A stretch of 64,000 nt of DNA. It comes from Bacteroidaceae bacterium (GTDB taxonomy: Bacteria > Bacteroidota > Bacteroidia > Bacteroidales > Bacteroidaceae). The stretch is taken from positions 1 through 64,000 of the forward strand of contig JAFVTT010000024.1 of assembly GCA_017503065.1 (NCBI GenBank). Direction: 5' to 3'. This document shows positions 1 through 8,819 of the stretch, in pieces. The position numbers and the translations under genes are program-made. Position 1 is the first letter of the stretch, and every line of letters begins with the position of its first letter. The notes below the pieces were generated by a model that made no database searches, was not told the DNA's origin, and saw only the letters and a program-made list of their open reading frames with translations.

Positions 1-849
1 GCTTAATTGGGATGACATAATTATCAAATAGTCTAATATCATCAAAAAGACATCTTTTACTATCATATAGAGAAGATGTGTATTTTATGCCATCACAATA
101 TATTTGATTCGACTTATCGTTCCTTCTAATCATGCAACTTAAAAGAGTCTGGGGAATAATGTATTCTGGCTTAAACGGAGAAGTCCTATCATTGGTTTTC
201 AATGAGCAAATTAGGCTTAGAACCATATTATACAAATCTGCCTCCACAAACTCATTTGAATACATATTACTCAGAGATAAATCAATAACAGTCAATTGCG
301 CAACATTCTCTAATGCAACGATATTACACATTTCAACATTTGGACGGTTTAATTCCTCCCAACATCCATATGCTGAATTGCCAAGATACAAACAAGGATA
401 ACCAGAAATACTATATCTTTGATTTGTAGTTAATGAACGTTTTTCAAAGGAATATGAAACATCTCTAATTGAGTATACAATTCGTATGTTTCGTTACTTC
501 GCATTCTAAAAAAGGGCGTCTTAGAACGAATATCATCATATCTAAGCAGAATCCTTTCTCGATTATTCTTATCAAAGAAAGTATTAAAGATTATCTCTCT
601 ACTTTTATCAAAACGCCCATGAAAGTATGCTTCTATACACCCAATAGCATTTTCATAAATATATTTAATATTATCCTTTATTTTGCGTTCACTACTTCCT
701 AGAACATCAAACTCATCATCATCTAATGCGTAAATATATGACAATAATATATCTCTTTGATCAACTAAACGGTTAATAATATATTGATCGGTCCGAACAT
801 CTCTTCTATGTAAGTTCTTAATTTTCCGAATTAACGTTTTGAGAGTCAT
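1..849 (-). pseudogene. RES-domain protein gene, frameshifted, 3' end beyond left edge
   Basis: Read leftward from the ATG at 849, about 139 codons give a basic, helix-rich N-terminal part that stops at 430, just after the residues MFHIP. One frame over, reading continues without a stop to the window edge. It contains RYSISGYPCLYLGNS followed by CWEEL, the typical opening of a RES domain. One base missing from the run near 441-449 explains the break: restoring it gives IPFEKRSL and joins both parts. Small RES proteins are the NAD-degrading toxins of RES-Xre toxin-antitoxin pairs; larger versions with helical N-terminal domains, as here, have no role I can name. The ATG at 849 is chosen because a promoter box lies inside the longer open frame (which could begin at a GTG at 930). 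No Xre-type antitoxin partner is visible beside it. The break may be a real mutation or a homopolymer sequencing error. Confidence 0.7.
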
Positions 850-879
850 ATTGTACTTATTATAGTGTTTATTATGGTA

Positions 880-887
880 CAAAGATA
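880..887 (-). promoter_or_regulatory. Promoter -7 box of the RES gene
   Basis: TATCTTTG on the minus strand fits the Bacteroidetes -7 consensus TAnnTTTG. It lies about 30 bases upstream of the ATG at 849 and supports that start over the longer frame. Confidence 0.55.
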
Positions 888-949
888 GCAATTTAGTGAG
901 AACAACACTATCCATTAGTACAAAAAACACTCAAAATAGAATAGTAAAG

Positions 950-1243
950 CAACTCTGACCCCAGCATCGGTTTCAGAGCTGTTTTTGTACCTTTTCGGGG
1001 TGAAAAATGCGTTTTTTTTTGCAAGTTTTTGTACCTCGGGTTTTGATATTCAAGAAATTACACTTACTTTTACATTCCAAAATGGAGGTACAAGGCGAAA
1101 AGTGCATTGAAAATCACGAACTTACACATTCTCAATGACTTGCCAAATGAGTGGCTGTACCTTTTAGAGTGCTAAATAGCTGATTGATAATCATCTACAC
1201 TTTCTGCATCGGGAAATGATTGGCTCTAAACTACTGTAACTAA
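950..1243. other. Non-coding spacer with GTACC-containing repeats
   Basis: No convincing gene. The words GTACCTTTTCGGGG (near 986), GTACCTCGGG (near 1031) and GTACCTTTTAGAG (near 1157) recur, and a related inverted block GAGGTACAAGGCGAAAAG lies near 1086. The purpose is unknown; it may be decayed mobile DNA between the RES gene and the HU-like gene. Confidence 0.35.
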
Positions 1244-1260
1244 TTAGAGGCAACTATAAA

Positions 1261-1284
1261 AGAAGTCGCTTATTTGCGACTTCT
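1261..1284 (-). terminator. Terminator of the HU-like gene
   Basis: AGAAGTCGC and GCGACTTCT form a perfect 9 bp stem with a 6-base loop, about 50 bases after the stop codon. On the minus strand it is followed by TTTAT. Confidence 0.75.
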
Positions 1285-1329
1285 TTGCTTTATACGTTCC
1301 GGCATACCATTCAAAGTTGGTTTTTACCC

Positions 1330-1962
1330 CTATTCTTCCATTCGCCTTACATACACCTTGCCTGCAAGGCGGCCGATGGAGGTGATGCCGGATGCTGCGT
1401 CGTGTGCGAACCCGCATAGTTCCTTTGCTGCAACGGTGTGCGAAAGCCCGGTAAGTTCCATGTAATTCTTCACCTTCATAGCACCGTGTGATTTCAGATA
1501 CTCCCGGGCTTTCTGCAGACGCTCCTCCTTGGTGAACGGAGAACGGCAGAGACGGCTTGTGCCGGCACGTTTCAAATCGCATCGTTTGTCCACATTCACA
1601 ATCAGTTTCCTGTCCACTTGAAAACTCACACCGTCTATCTTCAGACTCCGTGCATTCAGTTTGGGAGTCCCTTCCTCAAAAGAGTCCATTTCCTTGTCCT
1701 CCACCAAGCCGACAGTGGCTTTGAAGGTTCCCATGTCATCAATCGTCACGGAATACCCCTCGGCCAGGAGTTCGGCCAACGTGTCGGTAGCATGCATCAG
1801 AACACGGAATGCCTCTCCCCTACTGATACCCGAATTATGACTGCTGATGCAGTCTATAAATTGATTAAAGTCTATTTTCTGCTCTGTTTTCAGACGATAG
1901 TACGCCTTCTTCTCGCCCGTCCTACGCAAATCGGGCAGTTCTTGTTTGATGTATCTTGCCAT
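1330..1962 (-). CDS. HU-HIG-type DNA-binding protein
   Basis: A 210-residue basic protein of the HU-related family found in Bacteroidetes. Residues 1-125 look like the HU/IHF fold, with the helical dimerisation part (30-70) and a DDMGTF segment (75-80) where HU has its conserved GFG/GTF turn. Residues 140-210 form a separate charged helical tail that could be a winged-helix-like domain. It probably binds DNA as a dimer and organises the chromosome or assists recombination; such proteins are often found beside mobile or phase-variable loci. The start at 1962 (MARYIKQELP) is chosen because the promoter box TATCTTTG at 2008-2015 lies inside the longer open frame that begins at 2019. It is transcribed alone, with its own terminator at 1261-1284. 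Confidence 0.8.
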   Translation of the reverse strand: MARYIKQELPDLRRTGEKKAYYRLKTEQKIDFNQFIDCISSHNSGISRGEAFRVLMHATDTLAELLAEGYSVTIDDMGTFKATVGLVEDKEMDSFEEGTPKLNARSLKIDGVSFQVDRKLIVNVDKRCDLKRAGTSRLCRSPFTKEERLQKAREYLKSHGAMKVKNYMELTGLSHTVAAKELCGFAHDAASGITSIGRLAGKVYVRRMEE

Positions 1963-2007
1963 GTACCTTAATATATTAAGAATAGATAAATTATACTCAT
2001 ACCTATG

Positions 2008-2015
2008 CAAAGATA
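2008..2015 (-). promoter_or_regulatory. Promoter -7 box of the HU-like gene
   Basis: TATCTTTG on the minus strand, 46 bases upstream of the ATG at 1962. A TTG about 20 bases further upstream could be the -33 element. Confidence 0.6.
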
Positions 2016-2100
2016 ACAAGAATGCTTAAAATAAGCAAGAAGAACACGTTTTATTTAATAAATTCAATATTGTGGATATATAGACTTAACATTTAGTAGT

Positions 2101-2144
2101 ATTGTACTAAGTATTGAATATAATTGTACTAAGTATTGAGTACG
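2101..2144. repeat. Two direct repeats with a 22 bp period
   Basis: ATTGTACTAAGTATTGA occurs at 2101-2117 and again at 2123-2139. The repeat lies between the divergent HU-like gene and the restriction-modification regulator. Two copies two helical turns apart are what a protein operator often looks like, but no binding protein is identified. Confidence 0.6.
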
Positions 2145-2216
2145 TTTTTATGAACACATATTTCATGTGTTTATTTCCTTGTCATAACACTTTTAATAAG
2201 CGTAACTGACTGTTTT

Positions 2217-2330
2217 AACCCAAACCGGTCATCAGGCTGTTAATCGTAAATTAAACCATCTTTTTGTCATCTGCTCAAAATTACGGCTAATATCATCATA
2301 ACGCTAATGTCCGATTTGGATTTGGGTTCT
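2217..2330. repeat. Small element with imperfect terminal inverted repeats, copy 1
   Basis: The left arm AACCCAAACCGGTCATCAG (2217-2235) is matched at the right end by the complement of ATCATCATAACGCTAATG followed by TCCGATTTGG and TTTGGGTT (2292-2328). The same two arms bracket elements at 55484-55553 and 63527-63699. There is no open reading frame inside. It may be a non-autonomous mobile element or a structured RNA. Confidence 0.6.
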
Positions 2331-2459
2331 TGTGCTATTTTTTAAGGAGTATATGCCCACGCTCCCCCACTCCCTATATAACAAGGCATCTTAATAGCAA
2401 TTACACTCTGCCAACGTATTTTTAGGTTCTCTTTTCTTTTTATATTGCATAATATTTTA

Positions 2460-2467
2460 TAACTTTG
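2460..2467 (+). promoter_or_regulatory. Promoter -7 box of the restriction-modification operon
   Basis: TAACTTTG fits TAnnTTTG. It overlaps the first possible start codon of the regulator (TTG at 2465), so translation should begin further downstream or from a non-standard start. Confidence 0.5.
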
Positions 2468-2683
2468 TACGATAATTTAATAAAGGCGAAAGCCCCAAAA
2501 TCGCATAGAAGGGGGCTCGAAGAGCGCGGCATCAAACATACTTGGCTTGCAGAGAGGCTTGGCAAGAGCTTCTGCATAGTAAACTCTTATGTTTGCAACC
2601 GCCGCCAACCAAGCCTCGAAGTGCTATTTGAGATAGCTAAGATATTGAATGTAGAACCGAAAGAATTGATTAGAGGAATTTAA
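2465..2683 (+). CDS. Xre-family regulator, probable restriction-modification controller
   Basis: A small helix-turn-helix protein whose body reads GIKHTWLAERLGKSF, then NSYVCNRRQPSLEVLFEIA and LNVEPKEL, the usual five-helix Cro/C1 layout. It sits 38 bases upstream of a DNA methyltransferase gene, the normal place for a C protein that times restriction enzyme expression. The N-terminus is not settled. There is no ATG in frame, and the TTG at 2465 lies in the promoter box. Homologues usually start with something like NRIKEVLEERG, and the bases here (AATCGCATAGAAGGGG, then CTCGAAGAG) would give that only with one extra base. Either an unusual start is used or the 5' end carries a small deletion. 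The helix-turn-helix assignment is firm; the controller role is inferred from position. Confidence 0.7.
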   Translation: MYDNLIKAKAPKSHRRGLEERGIKHTWLAERLGKSFCIVNSYVCNRRQPSLEVLFEIAKILNVEPKELIRGI

Positions 2684-2721
2684 CACAAATAATCACAAAA
2701 GATTTCAAGTAAAATATAATA

Positions 2722-3717
2722 ATGAGCAATATTAAAGAATTTCATTTATTTGCAGGAATCGGTGGGGGAATATATGGTGGCGAATTATTGGGGCATAAAT
2801 GTTGTGCAGGTGTTGAAATATTACCCTACGCACAAACTGTATTAAAACAGAGGCAGAAAGATGGTTGGATGCCCGAGTTTCCTATATATGGAGATATTTG
2901 TGACTTAAATGGAGCAAAATTTAAACATAAATTTGATATACTATGTGGTGGATTTCCTTGTCAGGCATTTAGTACTGCCGCACACGGCAAGAACATTGCA
3001 GAGAAAAACTTGTGGAGTGAGATGCTTAGATTTATTAAAGAATCTGAGGCTCCAGTTGTTTTCGCAGAAAATGTAGTTCTGCGCGCAATAGATAAAGCAA
3101 AGTGTGATTTAGAACAAATTGGTTATCGAGTTGCACGATGCAGATTAAGTTGTTCTGATATTGGAGCAGATCATCAGAGGAACAGATTCTGGCTTTTAGC
3201 TGTAAAAAACGAGAAAATCTTTTCAAAAATTGCAAAACAAGTTATTAAACTTCCAATAATCAAAGGAAGTTATTGGGCGACATCCATTAACCTATTGGGT
3301 GAAGGTAGTGCAAATAACTGCAGTATGAGGCGAAAGCAACTGCTAGGTGTTGGTAATGCACAATCCCCTTTTGTAGTAGCTACCGTATTTAGAATTTTAG
3401 TTAATCGTTTGCTTAACAATGATGTAGACAGGAGTGAAATTGTATCAAAAGAAGAAATATCAAAAGTATACGAAATTATACCTACCTGGATACAAAATAC
3501 ATATAATAATATTGGCCTTCTTCATACTCCTACGACTATGGCAAATTATTCTTGTCCTTCAATGATGAAACATCAAGGATGTAAGAATTTCAAGACAGTC
3601 TTTGGAAAACCTGAGCCTATTAATGCCGAGTATCTAATGGGATTCCCTATAGGTGCCAGTCAAACAGAACCTATGGAAATTGAAAACTATAATAAATGGA
3701 AACAGTATGAATCGTAA
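2722..3717 (+). CDS. DNA (cytosine-5) methyltransferase
   Basis: It methylates cytosine C5 in a specific DNA site using S-adenosylmethionine, protecting the host from the linked nuclease. Motif I is FHLFAGIGGG (residues 7-16), motif IV GGFPCQAFS (catalytic Cys80), motif VI ENV (116-118), motif VIII QRNRFW (152-157), and the motif X-like GVGNAQSPF is at 209-217. The stretch between motifs VIII and X is short. About 100 residues follow motif X, including HTPTTMANYSCPSM and YLMGFP. The recognition sequence cannot be read from the protein. The next gene starts inside its last codons (3707), so the two are co-transcribed and probably coupled in translation. Confidence 0.9.
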   Translation: MSNIKEFHLFAGIGGGIYGGELLGHKCCAGVEILPYAQTVLKQRQKDGWMPEFPIYGDICDLNGAKFKHKFDILCGGFPCQAFSTAAHGKNIAEKNLWSEMLRFIKESEAPVVFAENVVLRAIDKAKCDLEQIGYRVARCRLSCSDIGADHQRNRFWLLAVKNEKIFSKIAKQVIKLPIIKGSYWATSINLLGEGSANNCSMRRKQLLGVGNAQSPFVVATVFRILVNRLLNNDVDRSEIVSKEEISKVYEIIPTWIQNTYNNIGLLHTPTTMANYSCPSMMKHQGCKNFKTVFGKPEPINAEYLMGFPIGASQTEPMEIENYNKWKQYES

Positions 3718-5137
3718 AGAAATATTAGACGTAATATCTGGTGTAATTCCCCAAACTAAGATAGAAGGAGATCAACTAAAAAAAAGAACTATTGCAGACA
3801 CTTTCCATGTAGGAGGGTTAAGCGGGAATAGATTAAATAGTGGAACACTTCGTTCGCAATTTATTATTTGCGAGAAAGAGTCGGATTGGGAAAATAGTGA
3901 CATGTCTGCAAAAAAGGCTATTCATTGTGATCAACGAGTGTTTGTTCAGAAAGCTGAAAATGACATATGGGATGTATATGTGGGCAAAACACAAGATTCG
4001 GAAACAGAAGAACCTTTGCTCTTGAAACAAAACCAATCAAATCTTAAGGATTTGCTAAATCAAGAGAGAAAGAATTTATTATTTGAGATTAAACAAACAT
4101 TTGCCCGCCATACAGAAACAGAAAGCTTGCAAATTATATACTATGGTGCCCCCGGTACAGGCAAATCACATATCGTAAAGATACACACCGAAGGAGAAAG
4201 TGTTGTTCGTACAACATTCCACCCTGACAGCGACTACTCTACTTTTGTGGGATGCTACAAGCCAACAACAAAGGAGATTGAAATGCGTGATGTTACAGGT
4301 AAAGTCATAATAGAACATGACCAGCCTGTAACAGAAAATCGTATTATTTATCAATTCGTTGACCAAGCGTTTTTGCAAGCTTATATCAAAGCCTGGAAGT
4401 TCTATGCAGAGGCTGAGGAAGGCGTTGCCCCCAATAAGCAATTCCTGATTATCGAAGAGATAAATAGAGGTAACTGCGCCCAAATTTTTGGAGACTTATT
4501 CCAATTGTTGGATAGAAACGATAGAGGTTTCTCTGAATACTTTATCCACCCAGATAAGGATATGCAAAAGCATATATCAAATGCCTTTAAGGATTGTCTT
4601 ATTAAGGATTCTCACAAGGATGCAATTAACTCACTGTATCCAAAAGATGATGATGTTGTAGCAAAAGTTCTATCGGGGAAGATCCTTTTGCTCCCAAACA
4701 ACTTGTATATTTGGGCGACAATGAACACTTGCGACCAGAGTCTATTCCCAATTGACTCGGCTTTTAAGCGTCGTTGGGATTGGGAATATGAGCCTATTAA
4801 GTATAAAAATACCAATTGGATAATTGACATTAACGGTAACAAGTATTCGTGGGTATCATTCCAAAGAGAAATTAACAAAAGGATTTATGATGCTACCAGC
4901 TCTGAAGATAAGATGCTGGGAGACTACTTTGTCAACCCCGCCGATGGGATTGTTACAGAGAAAATGTTGCTCAATAAGATACTATTCTACCTATGGAATG
5001 ATGTGTGTAAAGATGGCGAAGGCGATATATTCAAAACCGCGGACAACGAGGATGTAACATTCTCAGACTTACATAGTGATGGTGGTGCAGACAAGCTCAT
5101 TGCAATGATGACGTATCTCAACGTTGATGAGGCTTAA
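3707..5137 (+). CDS. McrB-like AAA+ ATPase/GTPase, restriction motor subunit
   Basis: A 476-residue protein with a poorly recognisable N-terminal part (1-130) and an AAA+ core of the McrB type. It has Walker A GAPGTGKS (147-154), the family block FHPDSDYSTFVGCYKP (171-186), Walker B plus McrB signature FLIIEEINRGN (246-256), sensor ATMNTCDQSLFPID (337-350) and an RRW arginine finger (355-357). In McrBC and LlaJI systems this subunit hydrolyses GTP to move along DNA and activates a separate nuclease subunit. The start at 3707 (MNRKEIL) overlaps the methyltransferase end by 11 bases and is preferred over an upstream in-frame codon at 3653. The partner nuclease follows 9 bases after the stop. 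Confidence 0.88.
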   Translation: MNRKEILDVISGVIPQTKIEGDQLKKRTIADTFHVGGLSGNRLNSGTLRSQFIICEKESDWENSDMSAKKAIHCDQRVFVQKAENDIWDVYVGKTQDSETEEPLLLKQNQSNLKDLLNQERKNLLFEIKQTFARHTETESLQIIYYGAPGTGKSHIVKIHTEGESVVRTTFHPDSDYSTFVGCYKPTTKEIEMRDVTGKVIIEHDQPVTENRIIYQFVDQAFLQAYIKAWKFYAEAEEGVAPNKQFLIIEEINRGNCAQIFGDLFQLLDRNDRGFSEYFIHPDKDMQKHISNAFKDCLIKDSHKDAINSLYPKDDDVVAKVLSGKILLLPNNLYIWATMNTCDQSLFPIDSAFKRRWDWEYEPIKYKNTNWIIDINGNKYSWVSFQREINKRIYDATSSEDKMLGDYFVNPADGIVTEKMLLNKILFYLWNDVCKDGEGDIFKTADNEDVTFSDLHSDGGADKLIAMMTYLNVDEA

Positions 5138-5146
5138 TTAGGTATT

Positions 5147-7384
5147 ATGCTACTATTTATAGAAGGATATCCATACGACCTTAATAGAGGGGTTAGAGAG
5201 GGCTTGACCATAAGGGAAGTACTCGCAGATGTGGTGTCGCTACCCGTAAAGGACGACACTTATACTGTTGAGTATGTCGGTTATTGCTATAGCAAAGCTG
5301 CTGCAGATGTGATTTTCTTCTTGCCAAAAGTAGTATTGACTGGTGAACAAGACAAAGATAAAAACAGCGATACGATATTCGGAGCCTCTCCACAAGAGAT
5401 TATTGACTTCGAATCGGATAATGTGAAATCTAAATTTACAGAGGATGGTAGCAAAGAGTATAAAGAGTTTCTCTCAACACTCTCAATTTGGATTTACCGC
5501 GTTATAAGTGTCTATAAGCAGACTCACAACGATAATATCTTAGAGAGCAAAGAGTATCAGGCAGAGAGTAGAGGCAAAAAGCAAAAGCACAACACGTTAC
5601 TCGATGTGATTATAGCCCTCCGAGACTTTAACAAAAACAACCAGGACTATTTTACCTTCATAGTTAAAAACATACACTCCGGATATAACAAGATAAACTG
5701 GAGCAAGACGATCAACTCATCGCAAGCCATCATCCAACAGGGAACACCTGTCTATATCAACCCTGTTAATAAGAAAAAGATGGTAAACTTTGATGAGGAA
5801 TTGCTCATTATATATTTCTCTATTTTGAACTATATCCGAGAAGTGCATGGTTTCTCGTTCGAAATAAATCTCCACTACCAACTTATCAACCCCGATAGGT
5901 TGAAAAAAGCATATATTGACAAGAAACTTGGTTGCCGTAGACTAAGGCAGATCAAATATAAGTATTTCTCGGACAAAGCCCTGAGAATATGGGATTTGTG
6001 CTATGCATTCTTTGATAGAGAGTATAAGATCTCGATGAATAGACAGGCTGAAGACTATCTGCTTGCCAAGAATTTTGAGCATATCTTCGAGGTAATGATA
6101 GATACTCTTGTCAGTGGTAACGACAAACATGACCTGCCAAAGGAACTTACCGAGCAAAAAGACGGCAAGTTAGTGGATCATATGTTCATAGGTCAGGTAC
6201 TTATCGAACAGTCGGATCTTTCATCTGAACTTACATACTACATAGGCGATAGTAAATACTACAAGCGCACTAGGAACGACCGAACACATCTCGGGGATAA
6301 GTCTATATATAAGCAGTATACCTACGCAAGAAATGTCATCCAATGGAATATGAATCTATTCTTGGGTGGTGACAACAATGATGAACAGCCTCAGCTAAGA
6401 GATACCCTCACAGAAGGATACAACCCCATACCTAACTTCTTTATTAGTGCAAGAATACCTAATAGGGAATCTGGGGGGCAAAAGTTCTTGTCCTTTGATG
6501 ATAAGGAGATAAAAGCACAAGAGAATGGTGTACAATTAAATAGGCAATTCGAGAATCGACTATTTGACCGAGACACCTTGCTGTTGTGCCACTACGATGT
6601 GAATTTTCTATACATTGCATCGCTATACGGTCGAAATAACAAGAGCACACAATCATCTTGGAGAGAGTATGTTAGAAAAGAGTTCCGCAGTAGAATACAA
6701 GACTCCCTAAATCGTCTGTATACATTTAGAGTCTTGCAACCCCGAGAGGGCATGGACTGTTATAGGTTTATACAAGATAATTTTCATTTGCTGAATGGCA
6801 AGGTGTATCGTCCCAAAGCCGATGGTAATTACCTTATTTTGGCAGTAATGAATGGTGATGAACCTAAACTTTGGAGAAATTTGGGTGTCGGTATAGAAAC
6901 GATAAGCAGAGAGATTCAAAGTAGCAACGAGCTAATAGACTCTATGCAATCACACTTTATTGTGGGAGATCCATTTAAGCTTGATATAGATTTGCATATA
7001 GATAGCGTAGAGAATGTGGGCACACTAAACCAACTACCACAGCAAGAGGTTAAGAATATCTTAACGGGGTTGGTTAGAGGTACGGATAAAGAGTTTGCAG
7101 TATTCTTTAATCACATACCAAGGACATACACGATAGAGGTTCCTCCTAAATACATTAATTTTATGGATGTGCAATATTTCTTGCCGATGGTTGATGGTAA
7201 AATTGACGGTTACTATAAAGTTGATAAGGTCTATTTTGGAGCAGATGGTGGGAACTTACGCCTCAAGTTGAACCTTTCAACTTATATTCAATTGGGTGCG
7301 GATTGGGTACATATATATAGGACGAAAATGCAGCCTGGCGAGTTAATATCCTATGAAACAATGATGAAACTATATGTTGAATAA
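5147..7384 (+). CDS. LlaJI-like restriction endonuclease subunit
   Basis: A 745-residue protein that I place in the LlaJI/McrC-like group because it directly follows a McrB-like gene and carries a probable PD-(D/E)XK centre. FEVMID (314-319) supplies an acidic residue, LVDH is at 342-345, and YYIGDSKYYKR (364-374) gives the D-x-K pair. The N-terminal 60 residues resemble a small folded module, and the C-terminal 200 residues are probably for DNA or subunit contact. The enzyme should cut DNA lacking the methylation made by the 2722 gene (or methylated DNA, if McrBC-like). It is larger than classical LlaJI R2, so extra domains are likely. Its last codons overlap the start of the DinD-RhuM gene by 11 bases. 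The nuclease role is fairly sure; the exact subfamily is not. Confidence 0.75.
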   Translation: MLLFIEGYPYDLNRGVREGLTIREVLADVVSLPVKDDTYTVEYVGYCYSKAAADVIFFLPKVVLTGEQDKDKNSDTIFGASPQEIIDFESDNVKSKFTEDGSKEYKEFLSTLSIWIYRVISVYKQTHNDNILESKEYQAESRGKKQKHNTLLDVIIALRDFNKNNQDYFTFIVKNIHSGYNKINWSKTINSSQAIIQQGTPVYINPVNKKKMVNFDEELLIIYFSILNYIREVHGFSFEINLHYQLINPDRLKKAYIDKKLGCRRLRQIKYKYFSDKALRIWDLCYAFFDREYKISMNRQAEDYLLAKNFEHIFEVMIDTLVSGNDKHDLPKELTEQKDGKLVDHMFIGQVLIEQSDLSSELTYYIGDSKYYKRTRNDRTHLGDKSIYKQYTYARNVIQWNMNLFLGGDNNDEQPQLRDTLTEGYNPIPNFFISARIPNRESGGQKFLSFDDKEIKAQENGVQLNRQFENRLFDRDTLLLCHYDVNFLYIASLYGRNNKSTQSSWREYVRKEFRSRIQDSLNRLYTFRVLQPREGMDCYRFIQDNFHLLNGKVYRPKADGNYLILAVMNGDEPKLWRNLGVGIETISREIQSSNELIDSMQSHFIVGDPFKLDIDLHIDSVENVGTLNQLPQQEVKNILTGLVRGTDKEFAVFFNHIPRTYTIEVPPKYINFMDVQYFLPMVDGKIDGYYKVDKVYFGADGGNLRLKLNLSTYIQLGADWVHIYRTKMQPGELISYETMMKLYVE

Positions 7385-8765
7385 TACACAAAATAACAAT
7401 ATCCTAGAGCTACAATCCCCTTTCGAGCAGTTACGTGAAGTGGATATAGAGGGTAAGGAGTGGTGGAACTCGCGTAAGTTAGCGCGGGTAATGGGCTATG
7501 GAAAGTATTGGAACTTTGAGCGTGTGATGGCGAAGGCTCAGGCTTGGGTAACACAGAAGGGTTATCATCTTGGAGAGCACTTTGTAGAGTTTTCCGAAAT
7601 GGCAGAGCTTGGAAATGGTGGTGTGCGTGAAGTGATTAGCATCAAACTTTCACGAGCAGCTTGTATGGCTATCGCTATGAATGCCGACCAAAAGAAGGAT
7701 ATGGTGAAGGTCGCTCAGGAGTATTTCTCTGCTACTATGACGAGCGATGTGGCAGCTCGCAGTATGGAATCAACTATTCTTCTCTACAAAGGGGCTCGTG
7801 GCAAAGCTCAGGTGCAAGTTATATTCGATACCAACACATTTTGGCTTTCGCAACAGCGTATGGCTGAATTATTTGGAGTGACGCAACAAAATATAAGTTA
7901 CCATCTGCAACAGATAGATGAGAGCGGAGAAATCCATTTGTCCGATGGTTACAAAAAATATTTGTATGCTTCGGACAAATGGTCCGATAATGTTGCCATG
8001 TACAACCTTGACGTGGTAATAGCCGTTGGTTATCGTGTGAACAGTTATGAAGCAACGCAGTTCCGCATTTGGTCAACTCTGGTTTTGAAAGAATACTTGA
8101 CTAAGGGTTTTGTATTGGATGATGAGCGACTAAAAGGAAAGAATGTGTTTGGAGCAGATTATTTCGATGATTTGCTTGACCGAATTCGTGAGATTCGCCT
8201 TTCGGAGCGTCGTTACTATCAGAAAATTACGGATATCTATAGCGAATGTAGTGCCGACTATGACAAGGACAGCGAAACAACCAAGTTGTTCTTCAAGACG
8301 GTGCAGAATATGATGCACTATGCTGTAACAAAACAGACGGCGGCAGAAATCATCTATGATCGTGCCGATGCTGAGCGCCCTCATATGGGGCTTACCACTT
8401 GGAAGAATGCTCCAGATGGGCGAGTTATTAAGTCGGATGTTACGGTGGCTAAAAACTATTTGAGCGAAAAAGAAGTTGATGCATTGAATAGATTGAGTAA
8501 TGCCTTCATAGACATTGCTGAACAACGAGCCGAAGATCATGTGTTGATGTCTATGGCTGATTGGAAAGATCTTCTCGGTAGATATATGGAACTGAACAAT
8601 AGAGCATTGCTTCCAGATGCTGGGCGTATCACACACGAACAAGCAGAGGAAAAGGCTTTGACGGAATATGAGAAGTTCAGAGTGATACAAGATAGAGAAA
8701 TTATGAGCGACTTCGACCGCCAGCTGAAATCGCTATTTGATGGGCACATTCCAGATGGGAAATAA
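7374..8765 (+). CDS. DinD (BRO-N-like) - RhuM fusion protein
   Basis: A 463-residue protein made of two parts that are usually separate. Residues 15-120 match DNA-damage-inducible protein D: WWNSRKLARVMGYGKYWNFE, then EHFVEFSEMAELG, then KLSRAACMAIAMNADQ. Residues 133-460 match the RhuM virulence-protein family: FWLSQQRMAELFGVTQQNIS, then GYRVNSYEATQFRIWSTLVL and KEYLTKGFVLDDERLKG. DinD-type BRO-N domains bind DNA, and DinD antagonises RecA filaments in E. coli; the function of RhuM is unknown, although the family is often found in accessory and defence regions. The start overlaps the nuclease gene end by 11 bases, so it belongs to the restriction operon. It could be a regulator, an accessory subunit or a hitchhiker. 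Confidence 0.85.
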   Translation: MLNNTQNNNILELQSPFEQLREVDIEGKEWWNSRKLARVMGYGKYWNFERVMAKAQAWVTQKGYHLGEHFVEFSEMAELGNGGVREVISIKLSRAACMAIAMNADQKKDMVKVAQEYFSATMTSDVAARSMESTILLYKGARGKAQVQVIFDTNTFWLSQQRMAELFGVTQQNISYHLQQIDESGEIHLSDGYKKYLYASDKWSDNVAMYNLDVVIAVGYRVNSYEATQFRIWSTLVLKEYLTKGFVLDDERLKGKNVFGADYFDDLLDRIREIRLSERRYYQKITDIYSECSADYDKDSETTKLFFKTVQNMMHYAVTKQTAAEIIYDRADAERPHMGLTTWKNAPDGRVIKSDVTVAKNYLSEKEVDALNRLSNAFIDIAEQRAEDHVLMSMADWKDLLGRYMELNNRALLPDAGRITHEQAEEKALTEYEKFRVIQDREIMSDFDRQLKSLFDGHIPDGK

Positions 8766-8819
8766 GGCATAATAAATCTTCCATTTGTCCAATCTTCTCC
8801 CCTCGAAGATAATGTTCTA

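Noticed and set aside
1086..1171. Possible integrase attachment site from the GTACC repeats
   Set aside because: No integrase or tRNA gene is adjacent, and the repeats are not exact.
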